From positions 1 through 64,000 of the forward strand of contig JBGVLV010000023.1 in the NCBI GenBank assembly GCA_045124465.1: DNA of 64,000 bases. Reading direction: 5' to 3'. Positions 33,740 through 41,956 of this stretch are shown here, one piece after another. Origin of the DNA: Scatosoma sp045124465. Lineage in GTDB: Bacteria > Bacillota > Clostridia > Christensenellales > Borkfalkiaceae. The notes beneath the pieces were generated by a model, which saw only the letters and a list, made by a program, of their open reading frames with translations, ran no database searches and had not been told where the DNA came from. How positions within the stretch are numbered: position 1 is the first letter of the stretch; each line of letters begins with the position of its first letter. The position numbers and the translations under genes were made by a program.

Positions 33740-33877
33740 GCGATTTTCCGCCAAATTTTGGATTTTTTTCATTTTCACGCGATTTTCACGCCGCCGTCGC
33801 GTGGTTTTTGGCGAACCCCGCTCTCCGCGTTCCCGCGTTCCCGGTCTTCCCCGCGTACCTGCCCCCGCCGTTTTCTT

Positions 33878-35470
33878 TTACGGCTGTAAATTTTCGAATA
33901 TCCGCGTTCCCCGTTTTTTCAGCCACGCGCCCAAGGCGACCGCAGCCGCCAAGCTCGCGACCAGACAAACGGCGAGATACCCCGCCGCGGGCAGGTATTT
34001 GCCGAACGTTACGTACCCGATCACGAACGCCGCCAAGACCCCGATATCCGCGAACATCGCCGCAAACGCCGACATACCCTGTTTGACCGCGACCACTTCG
34101 CTCGTCCAGCGCAGGTTGGGCAGTTTGAGATTGAGGAGCAGTCCCAACGCCGCGCAGAGCGCGGAAAACGCCGCCGCCGTCAAAACGGTCGCGAGCGCGT
34201 AATACCACGCGATGTTCAAAAGCGCCGACAAGACAATCGCGCAGACCGCGGCGGGCAGAACGCACACGAGCAGGTGCAAAAGCAGTTTTGCTTTAAAGAC
34301 CGCCCAAGACGAAACGGGCAACGCGCGGAGAAGAAGGATCCCCTCTCCCTCCAAGGACACCGACGAGGCGGTGATAAAATTCATCGCGGTCAGCCCGCAC
34401 ACGATCGCGCAAACGAGCAAGACCAACGTTCCCCCGTCCACGCTCGCCGCGAGCGAGCGGCAAAATTCGGCTTTGAACAGTCCGAACACGGGGAGCATCA
34501 ATAAGAACAACGAGCCGAGCGCGCAATTCAAAAAGATCATCGGGTTCTTGAAAAACCGCAGACTTTCCCGTTTTAAAAGCGCCGCGCCCGCGGAAGAAAC
34601 TTTATGCGTTTTCTCGCGGTACTTTGCTTTCGCGCCGCCGCGCTTGCTCGTCGCCACCCGCAAAAACGTTACGCTGAGTAACGCGTATACGAGCGCGAAC
34701 AGCCCAAGGAATATCCCCGCGAATCCGAGGAAAGGCAAGACCTCCCCCGTCGCGCCCCGTCCCAAAAGATAGAACGGGAACAGCGCCGTTTTCATCTTCG
34801 CGCCCACCGCCGCGCCGTTGACGATCACGTAGCTAAGATACTCGTTCATCTTTCCTACCAACACGAAATACGCTACGAAAAAGGCGAGGAAGAACGCGAC
34901 CGTGAACACGTTCTTTAACGGCAATCTCGCCGTGACGAGCGCGATCAGCCAACCGATCAGAGAACAGACCGCAAGCACGCCCAACGGCAGTATCAGCGCT
35001 ATCCCCAGCAGTAAGAGCGCGGGCAGGAAAGAAAAGCCGACCGTTACGAAATAGCAAACGACCGCAGGCAAAAACGCGACCGCCGAGAACAGAAAGGCGA
35101 TCCCGTACAGACCTATCATACGCGAGAACAGCACCGCCCAGCTCGGCAACGGCATAGACAGCAACAGGTCGTTGTCTTTCGCCTCGTAGAGCTTGGATTT
35201 CGCCGCGAACACGCTCCCCACGCAGGAAAGCCCTGCGGCGACCGTCGCCGTGAACGCGAAATACACCCAAGTAAGGCCGTTTTGCACGAGGGGTTTGCAG
35301 AGCGCGTCCGCCATCGTGTAAAAGACGAATACCATCGCCCCCAGCGCGTACAGCATAAGCGCGGCAAGCCCGACGACCGCGCCCGTCGAACGGCGTTTTC
35401 CGTCCCTGTTGCCGAGGAAGAAAAAGGACGCCGTTTCCATAAACTGTTTCTTGATAAGCGTTTTAAGCAT
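33878..35470 (-). CDS. ABC exporter permease (ABC-2-like)
   Basis: 530 residues from ATG 35470, with about 12 membrane helices and the motif AKDNDLLLSMPLP near residue 90, typical of permeases in the putative ABC exporter family that pair with a single ATPase. No substrate can be inferred. The start overlaps the end of the ATPase gene by 8 bases, indicating translational coupling. It ends 160 bases from the yajC promoter. Confidence 0.85.
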   Translation of the reverse strand: MLKTLIKKQFMETASFFFLGNRDGKRRSTGAVVGLAALMLYALGAMVFVFYTMADALCKPLVQNGLTWVYFAFTATVAAGLSCVGSVFAAKSKLYEAKDNDLLLSMPLPSWAVLFSRMIGLYGIAFLFSAVAFLPAVVCYFVTVGFSFLPALLLLGIALILPLGVLAVCSLIGWLIALVTARLPLKNVFTVAFFLAFFVAYFVLVGKMNEYLSYVIVNGAAVGAKMKTALFPFYLLGRGATGEVLPFLGFAGIFLGLFALVYALLSVTFLRVATSKRGGAKAKYREKTHKVSSAGAALLKRESLRFFKNPMIFLNCALGSLFLLMLPVFGLFKAEFCRSLAASVDGGTLVLLVCAIVCGLTAMNFITASSVSLEGEGILLLRALPVSSWAVFKAKLLLHLLVCVLPAAVCAIVLSALLNIAWYYALATVLTAAAFSALCAALGLLLNLKLPNLRWTSEVVAVKQGMSAFAAMFADIGVLAAFVIGYVTFGKYLPAAGYLAVCLVASLAAAVALGAWLKKRGTRIFENLQP

Positions 35471-36179
35471 CGCCGTCCTCCGCAAGTTCGAGGAACACCT
35501 CTTCGAGCGAAACGTCACCTTTCACCTCGTCCACGGTACCCGCCTTTACGAGTTTTCCGCCTTTGATGATCGCCACCTTATCGCAGAGCTTTTCCGCGAC
35601 TTCGAGCACGTGCGTGGAAAAGAAGATCGCGCTCCCCCTATCGCACATATCCCGCATGATCGCTTTCACCGTATGCGCCGCCTTGGGGTCCAGCCCCACG
35701 AACGGTTCGTCCATAATGATAAGTTTCGGTTCGTGCAACAGCGCGGAGATGATCGCGAGCTTTTGTTTCATACCGTGCGAATACGCCGCGATCGGCTGCG
35801 CGAGGTCGGGAGTAAGCTCGAACAAGTCCGCGTATTTTTTGATACGCTCCTTGCGCGCGCTTGCGGGAACTTTGAAAATATCCCCGACGAAATTCAGAAA
35901 CTGTATCCCCGTCATAAACCCGTACAGCTCGGGATCGTCGGGAATGTACGCGATCTTCGCTTTGCACGCGAGCGGGTCCGTCTTTATCGACGTTCCGTCC
36001 ACGTATATCTCCCCTTCCTCGAACCCGAGAATACCGCAACAGGCTTTGATCGTCGTCGTTTTGCCCGCGCCGTTATGCCCGATGAACCCGTAGATCTCCC
36101 CCGCTTGAATATGCAGGGTAAGTCCGTCCACCGCTTTCTTCGTTCCGTACGTCTTACTTACGTTCTCTATCTTTAACAT
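35463..36179 (-). CDS. ABC transporter ATP-binding protein
   Basis: 238 residues. Walker A GHNGAGKTTT (about 33-42), signature AYSHGMKQKL (in place of LSGGQ), Walker B LIIMDEPFVGLD and a switch His in FFSTHVLEV. It belongs to the CcmA/NatA-type exporter ATPases and energises the permease encoded next. Confidence 0.93.
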   Translation of the reverse strand: MLKIENVSKTYGTKKAVDGLTLHIQAGEIYGFIGHNGAGKTTTIKACCGILGFEEGEIYVDGTSIKTDPLACKAKIAYIPDDPELYGFMTGIQFLNFVGDIFKVPASARKERIKKYADLFELTPDLAQPIAAYSHGMKQKLAIISALLHEPKLIIMDEPFVGLDPKAAHTVKAIMRDMCDRGSAIFFSTHVLEVAEKLCDKVAIIKGGKLVKAGTVDEVKGDVSLEEVFLELAEDGDA

Positions 36180-36298
36180 TGTTTCTCCTCGATTTCGGGT
36201 TTTGATATTAAAATGATATCACCTTGCGAATATCTTGTCAAGCGTTTGGACGGGGTTTGGGGGAAAAGGACGAAAAAAAACAGCGAAAGCCGTTTTTC

Positions 36299-37429
36299 TT
36301 ACCATTTGCCTTCGCCACCGTATTTCTTATAAAATTCTTTTGCATAGTCTTTGACGTAGCCGCCGAGAATGGACTCGCGCAAGCCGCGCATAAGTTTGTG
36401 GAGGAAGGTGATATTGTGCAAGCTCAACAGCATCGCCCCGTACATTTCGTTGACGTTGACGAGGTGGCGCAAATACGCTTTCGTATAGTGCTTACAGCAA
36501 TAACAATCACATTCGGTGTCGAGCGGCGTGAAATCCTCTTTGTATTTGCCGTTGCGGACGACGACCCGACCGCGGGAGGTCATCGCCGTACCGTTGCGGG
36601 CGATACGGGTGGCAAGCACGCAGTCGAACATATCGATCCCGCGCAACGTACCCTCGATCAGACAGTCGGGCGAGCCTACGCCCATCAAATAGCGCGGCAC
36701 GTCGGTCGGGAGCTTGGGCTGCATCGTTTCGAGAAGTTCGTACATAACGGGTTTGGGTTCGCCGACGGACAGACCGCCGATCGCGATACCGTGTTTGACG
36801 AACGGCAACGTGCGTTCCAGACTTTCCATTCTGAGGTCTTTATACATATTCCCTTGCACGATGGGAAAGAGCGCCTGATTCGGCTTATCGTGGAATTTAT
36901 AACAACGTTCCAGCCACGCCGCCGTACGTTTCATCGCCGACGCCGCTTTCGCGTGGTCGTAACCGTATTCGCTGCACTCGTCGAACGCCATAATAATATC
37001 CGCGCCGAGATTTTGCTCGACCAACATCGCCTTTTCGGGGGTGAAGAAATGCTTGCTCCCGTCCACGCTGGACGAAAACTCTACGCCCTCGTCCGTGATC
37101 TTATTCAGCTTGCCGAGCGAAAAGACCTGAAACCCGCCGCTGTCGGTGAGGATAGGTCTGTCCCAGTTCATAAACGTATGCAGACCGCCCGCCTTTTTCA
37201 CGATATCGTCGCCCGGCCGCATATACAAATGATAGGTATTCGCGAGAATGATCTGCGAACCCGCCTCTTTGAGATCGCGGGGGAACACCCCTTTCACCGT
37301 CGCCTGCGTGCCGACGGGCATATACACGGGCGTTTCGATATCCCCGTGCGGCGTGTGCAAGATCCCCGCGCGCGCACCCGTTTCGGGGTCGGTCTTTATA
37401 AGTTCGAAGGAAAAATATTCGTTATTCAC
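36299..37429 (-). CDS. tgt: tRNA-guanine(34) transglycosylase
   Basis: 376 residues. It exchanges G34 of GUN-anticodon tRNAs for preQ1 on the path to queuosine. Seen: TDSGGFQVFSLGKL (substrate site), DSKHFFTPEK, the catalytic Asp in FDCVLATRIARNGTAM, and the zinc site CDCYCCKHYTKAYLRH. queA and queG are not in the window. It lies two genes upstream of yajC on the same strand (the ABC pair intervenes); tgt-yajC linkage is typical. Confidence 0.97.
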   Translation of the reverse strand: MNNEYFSFELIKTDPETGARAGILHTPHGDIETPVYMPVGTQATVKGVFPRDLKEAGSQIILANTYHLYMRPGDDIVKKAGGLHTFMNWDRPILTDSGGFQVFSLGKLNKITDEGVEFSSSVDGSKHFFTPEKAMLVEQNLGADIIMAFDECSEYGYDHAKAASAMKRTAAWLERCYKFHDKPNQALFPIVQGNMYKDLRMESLERTLPFVKHGIAIGGLSVGEPKPVMYELLETMQPKLPTDVPRYLMGVGSPDCLIEGTLRGIDMFDCVLATRIARNGTAMTSRGRVVVRNGKYKEDFTPLDTECDCYCCKHYTKAYLRHLVNVNEMYGAMLLSLHNITFLHKLMRGLRESILGGYVKDYAKEFYKKYGGEGKW

Positions 37430-37465
37430 CGTACTTTGTTCCTGTTTTCCGTAGTTTTCCCGTTC

Positions 37466-37494
37466 ATTATACCATAGCCGTAAAAAAAATGCAA
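37466..37494 (-). promoter_or_regulatory. tgt promoter
   Basis: On the minus strand, TTGCAT (37489-37494), a 17-bp spacer and TATAAT (37466-37471). Confidence 0.75.
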
Positions 37495-37558
37495 GGATTT
37501 CCGCACCGAAAAACGCCGCGCGTACCCCGCTCGGCGTTCCTTGCCTATCCTTTCTTTT

Positions 37559-37900
37559 TCAGCCCTTTAATTGCATAACGAGGAAGATCGCCAAAAACAC
37601 GACGATACATACGCCCGCGACGATATATCGAATCTTCTTGACCTTCTTTTCGTCCATCGGCACGTACACGCGGAACCCGCAGGTCGGGCATACCCCGTTT
37701 TCCATCAGCGTTTTACAACGCTTGCAATGCAATTTCTCGGGCGTGGGGTCTTTCCCGTACCGTCCGCGCACGGACTGTTCTTCCGCCTGACCGTCCGTCG
37801 GCGGGTCTTGCGTTTCCCGTTGTTCTTGCATAGCCGATTCCATCTCCGCGACGATACGGCGTTCCTCTTCCTTTTTCTGTTGACGGGTAAGTTTGCTCAT
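37559..37900 (-). CDS. Zinc-ribbon protein with C-terminal membrane anchor
   Basis: 113 residues. An N-terminal charged helix (KLTRQQKKEEERRIVAEMES), a central CKRC...CPTC zinc ribbon (about 59-75), and one C-terminal helix (IRYIVAGVCIVVFLAIFLVM), i.e. a tail-anchored topology with the ribbon in the cytoplasm. Family not recognised; function unknown. Confidence 0.75.
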   Translation of the reverse strand: MSKLTRQQKKEEERRIVAEMESAMQEQRETQDPPTDGQAEEQSVRGRYGKDPTPEKLHCKRCKTLMENGVCPTCGFRVYVPMDEKKVKKIRYIVAGVCIVVFLAIFLVMQLKG

Positions 37901-37930
37901 TTTATTGTTCCTTTCTTTATAGGCGATGGC

Positions 37931-38094
37931 ACAACAAGCGGTTGATTAGTGAAAAATTTATTTTTCACGGTTTGACGAGAAAAACGCAAGAAAGACAAGC
38001 GTTATTCGAGGGCGCATACCCTCTGTGGTCTGTAACCGAGATTAACGCGCCGTATTTCGTAGCGTTTTTCCGTCTAAAATCAACCGAATGTTGT
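37931..38094. repeat. Interspersed structured repeat R1, divergent copy c
   Basis: A 164-bp element filling the intergenic gap. Outer arms ACAACA..CGGTTGATT and AATCAACCG..TGTTGT pair; inner arms GACGAGAAAAACGC and GCGTTTTTCCGTC pair; middle stem GCGTTATTCG with CGAGATTAACGC; apical hairpin 38008-38023 (GAGGG..CCCTC). It shares AAGACAAG, ACCGAG and CGTATT.CG.AG with copies a and b. It lies 13 bases 3' of cls. Confidence 0.6.
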
Positions 38095-38106
38095 AACAGA
38101 GCCTTT

Positions 38107-39708
38107 TTACAACAATGTTTCGAACACGCGGAGCACCGAGTCCACGAGCCGACCGAAAATGCCGCGTTTGGTGTTCTCCGCCGTGCGTTCCTGCGAAACG
38201 GCGAACGTTTCTTCGCAGTCCTGTTTCAAATCGAGTACCGCCTCGCAACCCGAAAAATACACCGCGTTCTCGAAATGGTGGTACAGACTGCGGTAGTCGA
38301 GGTTGATCGTACCCACCACCGCACATTCGTCGTCGCAGACCATGCTCTTGGCGTGAATGAATCCGGGCGCGTATTCGTATATCCGCACGCCCGCGCGCAT
38401 CAAAATACCGTAGTTCGCGCGGGTAAGACGGTAGGTCATCTTTTTGTCGGGTATGCCCGGCGTGACGATACGCACGTCCACCCCGCGCATAGCCGCTTGA
38501 CAGAGCGCCGTCCGCATCGAATCGTCGAGTACCAGATAGGGCGTGAAAATATAGATATACCTGCTCGCCCTGTTGATCATATCCATATACACCGTTTCGC
38601 CCGCGCATACCCCGTCCAGCGGCGAGTCGTCGTACGGCTGCAAACGCAGATCGGTCGTTTCGGCGGTATGCCGCTCGGCCGCGGGCAGAAGATACTCCTT
38701 AACGTCCTCTTTGTCCTTGCGGAACGCGTTCCACATATAGAAGAACATTTGCGTGAACGAACGCACGCTCTCGCCCGTGATCTTTAATCCCGAATCCTTC
38801 CAGTACCCGAACCTGCGCTTTTCCGCGATATATTCGTCGGCGAGATTGATACCGCCCGTGAACGCCACTTTCCCGTCCACGACGAGTATTTTGCGGTGGT
38901 CGCGGTTGTTCATACGCACCGCGAAGAAGGGTACGACGTCGTTGAAGGTCATACATTTTATATTCTCGTGCAAGCCTTCGAGGTAACGGTCGTACTTGGG
39001 AGGCAGGGTCATCATACAGCCGAAATCGTCGTAGATGATACGCACCTGCACGCCCTGTTCCGCCTTTTCGAGCAAGATCTTTCTGATCTCGTTCCACATA
39101 TGCCCGTGCGCGATGATGAAGTATTCCACGAGAATGAACTTCTCCGCCTTGCGCAGTTCTTCGAGCATTACGGGGAACATATCCTCCCCACTCTTATAAT
39201 ATTCTATCGTTCCGTCGTAGAACACGGGATACCGACCGTATCTCGCCAAATACCGCGTGATCTCGTCGTTGCGGTTTTGCGGGTCGGGCATTTCCTCCTC
39301 TCCGTACAGCTCGCGCACCGCCCGTTCGTTCTCCTCTTTCGCCGCCTCCATCTTCCTTTTCATCTTCCGCGTCGGTCTGCCTCTGCCGTTGACGAGATAC
39401 ATCGGCACGCCGAACACGGGCGCGATGAGGATAAGAATGATCCAGTCCAACCGCATAGAAGGTCTGTCGTGTCGGTTGATGATATGCAAAACGAAAACGA
39501 TTTCCAGCGCCAGCATCACGATCTGCAAAACGGCGGCATACGCCGAGCCGTAGACGAGCAGAAGTAATAATCCGGCGTACGTCACGACCTGCAACAACAC
39601 GGCGAGCAGGAAAATAAAGAAACGGTTGTAAAGAACGACCTTATAACTTCTGTCGTTCGCCACCGTCCTTTCTATCCATCTCTTTTTCCTTGCGCTGAGC
39701 TTTTTCAT
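38107..39708 (-). CDS. cls: Cardiolipin synthase
   Basis: A 533-residue phospholipase-D-superfamily enzyme that condenses phosphatidylglycerol molecules to cardiolipin. Two membrane helices near 25-75 and two HKD motifs: HRKILVVDGKVAFTGG (first, preceded by NNRD) and HAKSMVCDDECAVVGTIN (second). Length and layout match the Cls family. Own promoter; the ABC and tgt block lies further downstream. Confidence 0.95.
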   Translation of the reverse strand: MKKLSARKKRWIERTVANDRSYKVVLYNRFFIFLLAVLLQVVTYAGLLLLLVYGSAYAAVLQIVMLALEIVFVLHIINRHDRPSMRLDWIILILIAPVFGVPMYLVNGRGRPTRKMKRKMEAAKEENERAVRELYGEEEMPDPQNRNDEITRYLARYGRYPVFYDGTIEYYKSGEDMFPVMLEELRKAEKFILVEYFIIAHGHMWNEIRKILLEKAEQGVQVRIIYDDFGCMMTLPPKYDRYLEGLHENIKCMTFNDVVPFFAVRMNNRDHRKILVVDGKVAFTGGINLADEYIAEKRRFGYWKDSGLKITGESVRSFTQMFFYMWNAFRKDKEDVKEYLLPAAERHTAETTDLRLQPYDDSPLDGVCAGETVYMDMINRASRYIYIFTPYLVLDDSMRTALCQAAMRGVDVRIVTPGIPDKKMTYRLTRANYGILMRAGVRIYEYAPGFIHAKSMVCDDECAVVGTINLDYRSLYHHFENAVYFSGCEAVLDLKQDCEETFAVSQERTAENTKRGIFGRLVDSVLRVFETLL

Positions 39709-39743
39709 TATAATACTTTTCCTCTATTATAATAGTATATAAT

Positions 39744-39772
39744 ATTTTAACAGATTTTACGCGTTTCGTCAA
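39744..39772 (-). promoter_or_regulatory. cls promoter
   Basis: On the minus strand, TTGACG (39767-39772), a 17-bp spacer and TAAAAT (39744-39749), 36 bases before the ATG. Confidence 0.65.
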
Positions 39773-39925
39773 ACGTTTCCCGCGTCTTTGTTCCTTTCTT
39801 GTTAAATTGTAAACTATCTATGTTTTGAAATTGCGAAAACTATGTTAAAATTCGGTTAAATTTCCCTTTGCGGGGTCGGCGTTCCCCTCTCGAAAAATTT
39901 TTTTATTTTTTTTTGCGAAAAAGTA

Positions 39926-39954
39926 TTGACAAATCCGTTTTTTTATATTATACT
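39926..39954 (+). promoter_or_regulatory. Rubrerythrin promoter
   Basis: TTGACA (39926-39931), a 17-bp spacer and TATACT (39949-39954), a near-consensus strong promoter. The 39773-39925 interval between it and the cls promoter is AT-rich with no other feature seen. Confidence 0.85.
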
Positions 39955-39972
39955 ATAAACAGTTAATAAAAC

Positions 39973-39991
39973 CAAGTCCTAATAAGACTGG
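39973..39991. promoter_or_regulatory. Inverted repeat in rubrerythrin leader
   Basis: CAAGTC and GACTGG half-sites separated by 7 bases, about 20 bases after the -10. It resembles the CAAGTC-N6-GACTTG operator at 41023-41040. Function as an operator is inferred. Confidence 0.4.
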
Positions 39992-40010
39992 AAAAAAGAG
40001 GTAAAAGGAA

Positions 40011-40652
40011 ATGAAGAAATTCGAATGTAAGATTTGTCACTACGTAGCAGAGGGCGACGTTGCGCCCGAAGTTTGCCCCGTTTGCAAGCAGTCGGGACAA
40101 TTTGAAGAGAAGAACGCGCTGAAAGGCTCCAAGACGGAGGCGAACCTTTGGACGGCGTTTGCAGGCGAATCGCAGGCAAGAAACAAGTACACCTACTTCG
40201 CAAGCAAGGCAAAGAAGGAAGGTTTCGTGCAGATCGCGGCTATCTTCGAAGAAACGGCGAAGAACGAACAGGAACACGCGAAGATCTGGTTCAAACTCTT
40301 GAACGGCGGCGCGATCTCCTCCACCGCGGAGAACCTCAAAGAGGCGGCTGACGGCGAGAACTACGAATGGACGGATATGTACGCGGGCTTTGCAAAGACG
40401 GCGAGAGAAGAAGGTTTCAACGAGATCGCGGATCTTTTCGACGGCGTTGCGGCGATCGAGAAAGAACACGAGGAAAGATACAAAAAGCTCCTTGCGAACG
40501 TTAAGGGCGACCTCGTATTCTCCAAGGACGGCGACGCGGTATGGCAATGCTCCAACTGCGGTCACATCGTGGTCGGCAAGAAAGCGCCCGACGTATGCCC
40601 CATCTGCGCGCATCCGCAGGCATATTTCCAGGTTCGTGCGGAAAACTATTGA
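40011..40652 (+). CDS. Rubrerythrin with rubredoxin-like domains at both ends
   Basis: A 213-residue peroxide-reducing diiron protein for anaerobes. N-terminal rubredoxin-like site (Cys6, Cys9, Cys22, Cys25), ferritin-like diiron domain about 45-165 with ExxH pairs (NEQEHAK and EKEHEER), and C-terminal rubredoxin-like site (Cys180, Cys183, Cys196, Cys199). Canonical rubrerythrin has only the C-terminal site, so this is the double-rubredoxin form. Strong promoter and AAAGGAA-type ribosome-binding site suggest high expression. Confidence 0.93.
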   Translation: MKKFECKICHYVAEGDVAPEVCPVCKQSGQFEEKNALKGSKTEANLWTAFAGESQARNKYTYFASKAKKEGFVQIAAIFEETAKNEQEHAKIWFKLLNGGAISSTAENLKEAADGENYEWTDMYAGFAKTAREEGFNEIADLFDGVAAIEKEHEERYKKLLANVKGDLVFSKDGDAVWQCSNCGHIVVGKKAPDVCPICAHPQAYFQVRAENY

Positions 40653-40680
40653 TAAAAACCAAATAGCTTACAATAAAATA

Positions 40681-40722
40681 TCCACCCGACGGAGCGCCCC
40701 TTCGTCGGGTGGACTTTGTTTT
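40681..40722 (+). terminator. Rubrerythrin terminator
   Basis: TCCACCCGACG pairs with CGTCGGGTGGA, followed by CTTTGTTTTA. A second short palindrome (CCCGACGGAA/TTCCGTCGGG) follows at 40740-40762. Confidence 0.85.
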
Positions 40723-40782
40723 ACGTGAAACGGCTATCGCCCGACGGAAAACTTCCGTCGGGTATTCTACCGGAGCCTTTTT

Positions 40783-40983
40783 TTAATCGGTCAAGCCCAG
40801 GATATAGTCCGTCGTTTCCCCGAAAAAGTTTGCCAAATTGACGATAGCCGACGCCGTCGGTTCCGTCTTTCCCAGTTCCCATTTCGCAATAGCCGATTGA
40901 CTTATCCCCGTGGCGACCGCAAGATCCATTTGGCTCATTTCCCTCTGTTTTCTTAGATCTTTCAGCCTTTCCGAGAACTTCAT
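40783..40983 (-). CDS. XRE-family helix-turn-helix regulator (single domain)
   Basis: 66 residues from ATG 40983 (GGAG upstream), consisting only of the Cro/C1-type HTH: KDLRKQREMSQMDLAVATGI, then SQSAIAKWELGKTEPTAS. No ligand or oligomerisation domain. It is divergent from the 41076 gene, whose promoter spacer carries a perfect inverted repeat that is the likely binding site. Confidence 0.9.
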   Translation of the reverse strand: MKFSERLKDLRKQREMSQMDLAVATGISQSAIAKWELGKTEPTASAIVNLANFFGETTDYILGLTD

Positions 40984-41018
40984 ATCTCCATTATATTTGA
41001 TTTTAAGTCGAAAAATAC

Positions 41019-41047
41019 TTGACAAGTCGCATAAGACTTGATATAAT
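41019..41047 (+). promoter_or_regulatory. Consensus promoter with embedded operator
   Basis: TTGACA (41019-41024), a 17-bp spacer and TATAAT (41042-41047). The spacer holds CAAGTC-N6-GACTTG (41023-41040), so a bound repressor would occlude RNA polymerase. The neighbouring XRE protein is the probable ligand. Confidence 0.8.
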
Positions 41048-41075
41048 GAGAGCATAATTTTTGGAGATACTCCGA

Positions 41076-41414
41076 ATGTTTTTTACGGAAGACGCGATGA
41101 AAAAGGAAGGAACGTACGCATTCGAGAAAATGTCGTACGTAGAAAACGGCGTATATACGGAGCGAAAGACGGGCGACGGCTTTATGGGCATAGCCGCCCT
41201 TTCAAAGGCGTTTCTTGCGATCACGCTGGGAAAGCGCGGCGCGGCGGAGATGACGTCGAACGTATTAGACGAGGAAGAAAGGCTAGACGGGGCTTGGCGG
41301 GAGCGCGGCAAGCGGGTCGAGCTGACCTTCGACGGCGAAACACGGGTCTGCGCGTGCGACGGGGAAACGCTGACGATCGAGCAAGACGACGTCAGGATCG
41401 TATTGAAAAAATAA
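41076..41414 (+). CDS. Small beta-rich protein, lipocalin-like C-terminus, unknown function
   Basis: 112 residues from ATG 41076 (GGAG nine bases upstream; a TTG at 41061 is in frame but falls on the ribosome-binding site). The C-terminal region GKRVELTF then GETRVCACDGETLTIEQDD has the repeated strand pattern of small lipocalin-like proteins seen in Clostridia, but no family can be named. No signal peptide. Controlled from an exceptionally good promoter with an XRE operator. Confidence 0.5.
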   Translation: MFFTEDAMKKEGTYAFEKMSYVENGVYTERKTGDGFMGIAALSKAFLAITLGKRGAAEMTSNVLDEEERLDGAWRERGKRVELTFDGETRVCACDGETLTIEQDDVRIVLKK

Positions 41415-41432
41415 AAAAGTCTTACAAGCGCG

Positions 41433-41470
41433 ACCGCCCGACGGAACGTATCCGTCGGGCGGTTTATTTT
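41433..41470 (+). terminator. Terminator of the 41076 gene
   Basis: ACCGCCCGACGGA pairs with TCCGTCGGGCGGT across ACGTA, followed by TTATTTTT. Confidence 0.88.
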
Positions 41471-41488
41471 TATGAAATTTCGCTTATC

Positions 41489-41620
41489 GGCGATTTACCG
41501 CTACGCGGTGGCGCGACCTGCGGTCGCTTATCTTGGGGCTTGTTTGTGGGCGCTGCCCACACCCGCCGGAAACTCTGCCTCTGCACTCCGCGACAAGCTA
41601 AATTCTCCGACCTCTCGTCA
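41489..41620 (-). repeat. Multi-hairpin repeat R2, copy a
   Basis: Read on the minus strand from the trxA stop, it contains hairpins GTGGGC/GCCCAC, GCGACC/GGTCGC and ACCGC/GCGGT. Related to R2b and R2c by the CCCCAAGA segment and by the order of hairpins; stems show paired substitutions against the other copies. The trxA stop codon lies at its edge. Confidence 0.7.
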
Positions 41621-41941
41621 GAGATTTTTTTTCACAAAGTTTTCCATTTGTTCGGCGGGGACAAAACCGAGGCTGTTCGCTTTCTTCTCGCCGTTCTTGA
41701 ACGCGATGACGTTGGGAATAGACGAGATGCCGTACTTGATCGCCGCGCTTTCGCTCGCCTCGTCGTCTACGTCGATCTTGACAAAGACCGCCTCGTTCTC
41801 GTATTTATCCGATACCTCTTCGAAGATCGGCGCCAACATTCTGCAAGGCGCGCACCAGCTCGCCCAGAAATCGCAGAACACCGTTTTATCCGTGCTCGCA
41901 AGCAGTTCTTCCAGTTCCGTTCCATTTACGTATTTTACCAT
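41618..41941 (-). CDS. trxA: Thioredoxin
   Basis: A 107-residue single-domain thioredoxin. Active site FWASWCAPCR with redox Cys30 and Cys33 (WCAPC, a common variant of WCGPC), conserved cis-Pro in SIPNVIAFKNG. Cytoplasmic disulfide reductant. Downstream of hisS on the same strand. The stop codon falls inside the start of repeat R2a. Confidence 0.95.
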   Translation of the reverse strand: MVKYVNGTELEELLASTDKTVFCDFWASWCAPCRMLAPIFEEVSDKYENEAVFVKIDVDDEASESAAIKYGISSIPNVIAFKNGEKKANSLGFVPAEQMENFVKKNL

Positions 41942-41956
41942 TTTTCCTCTCCTTTT

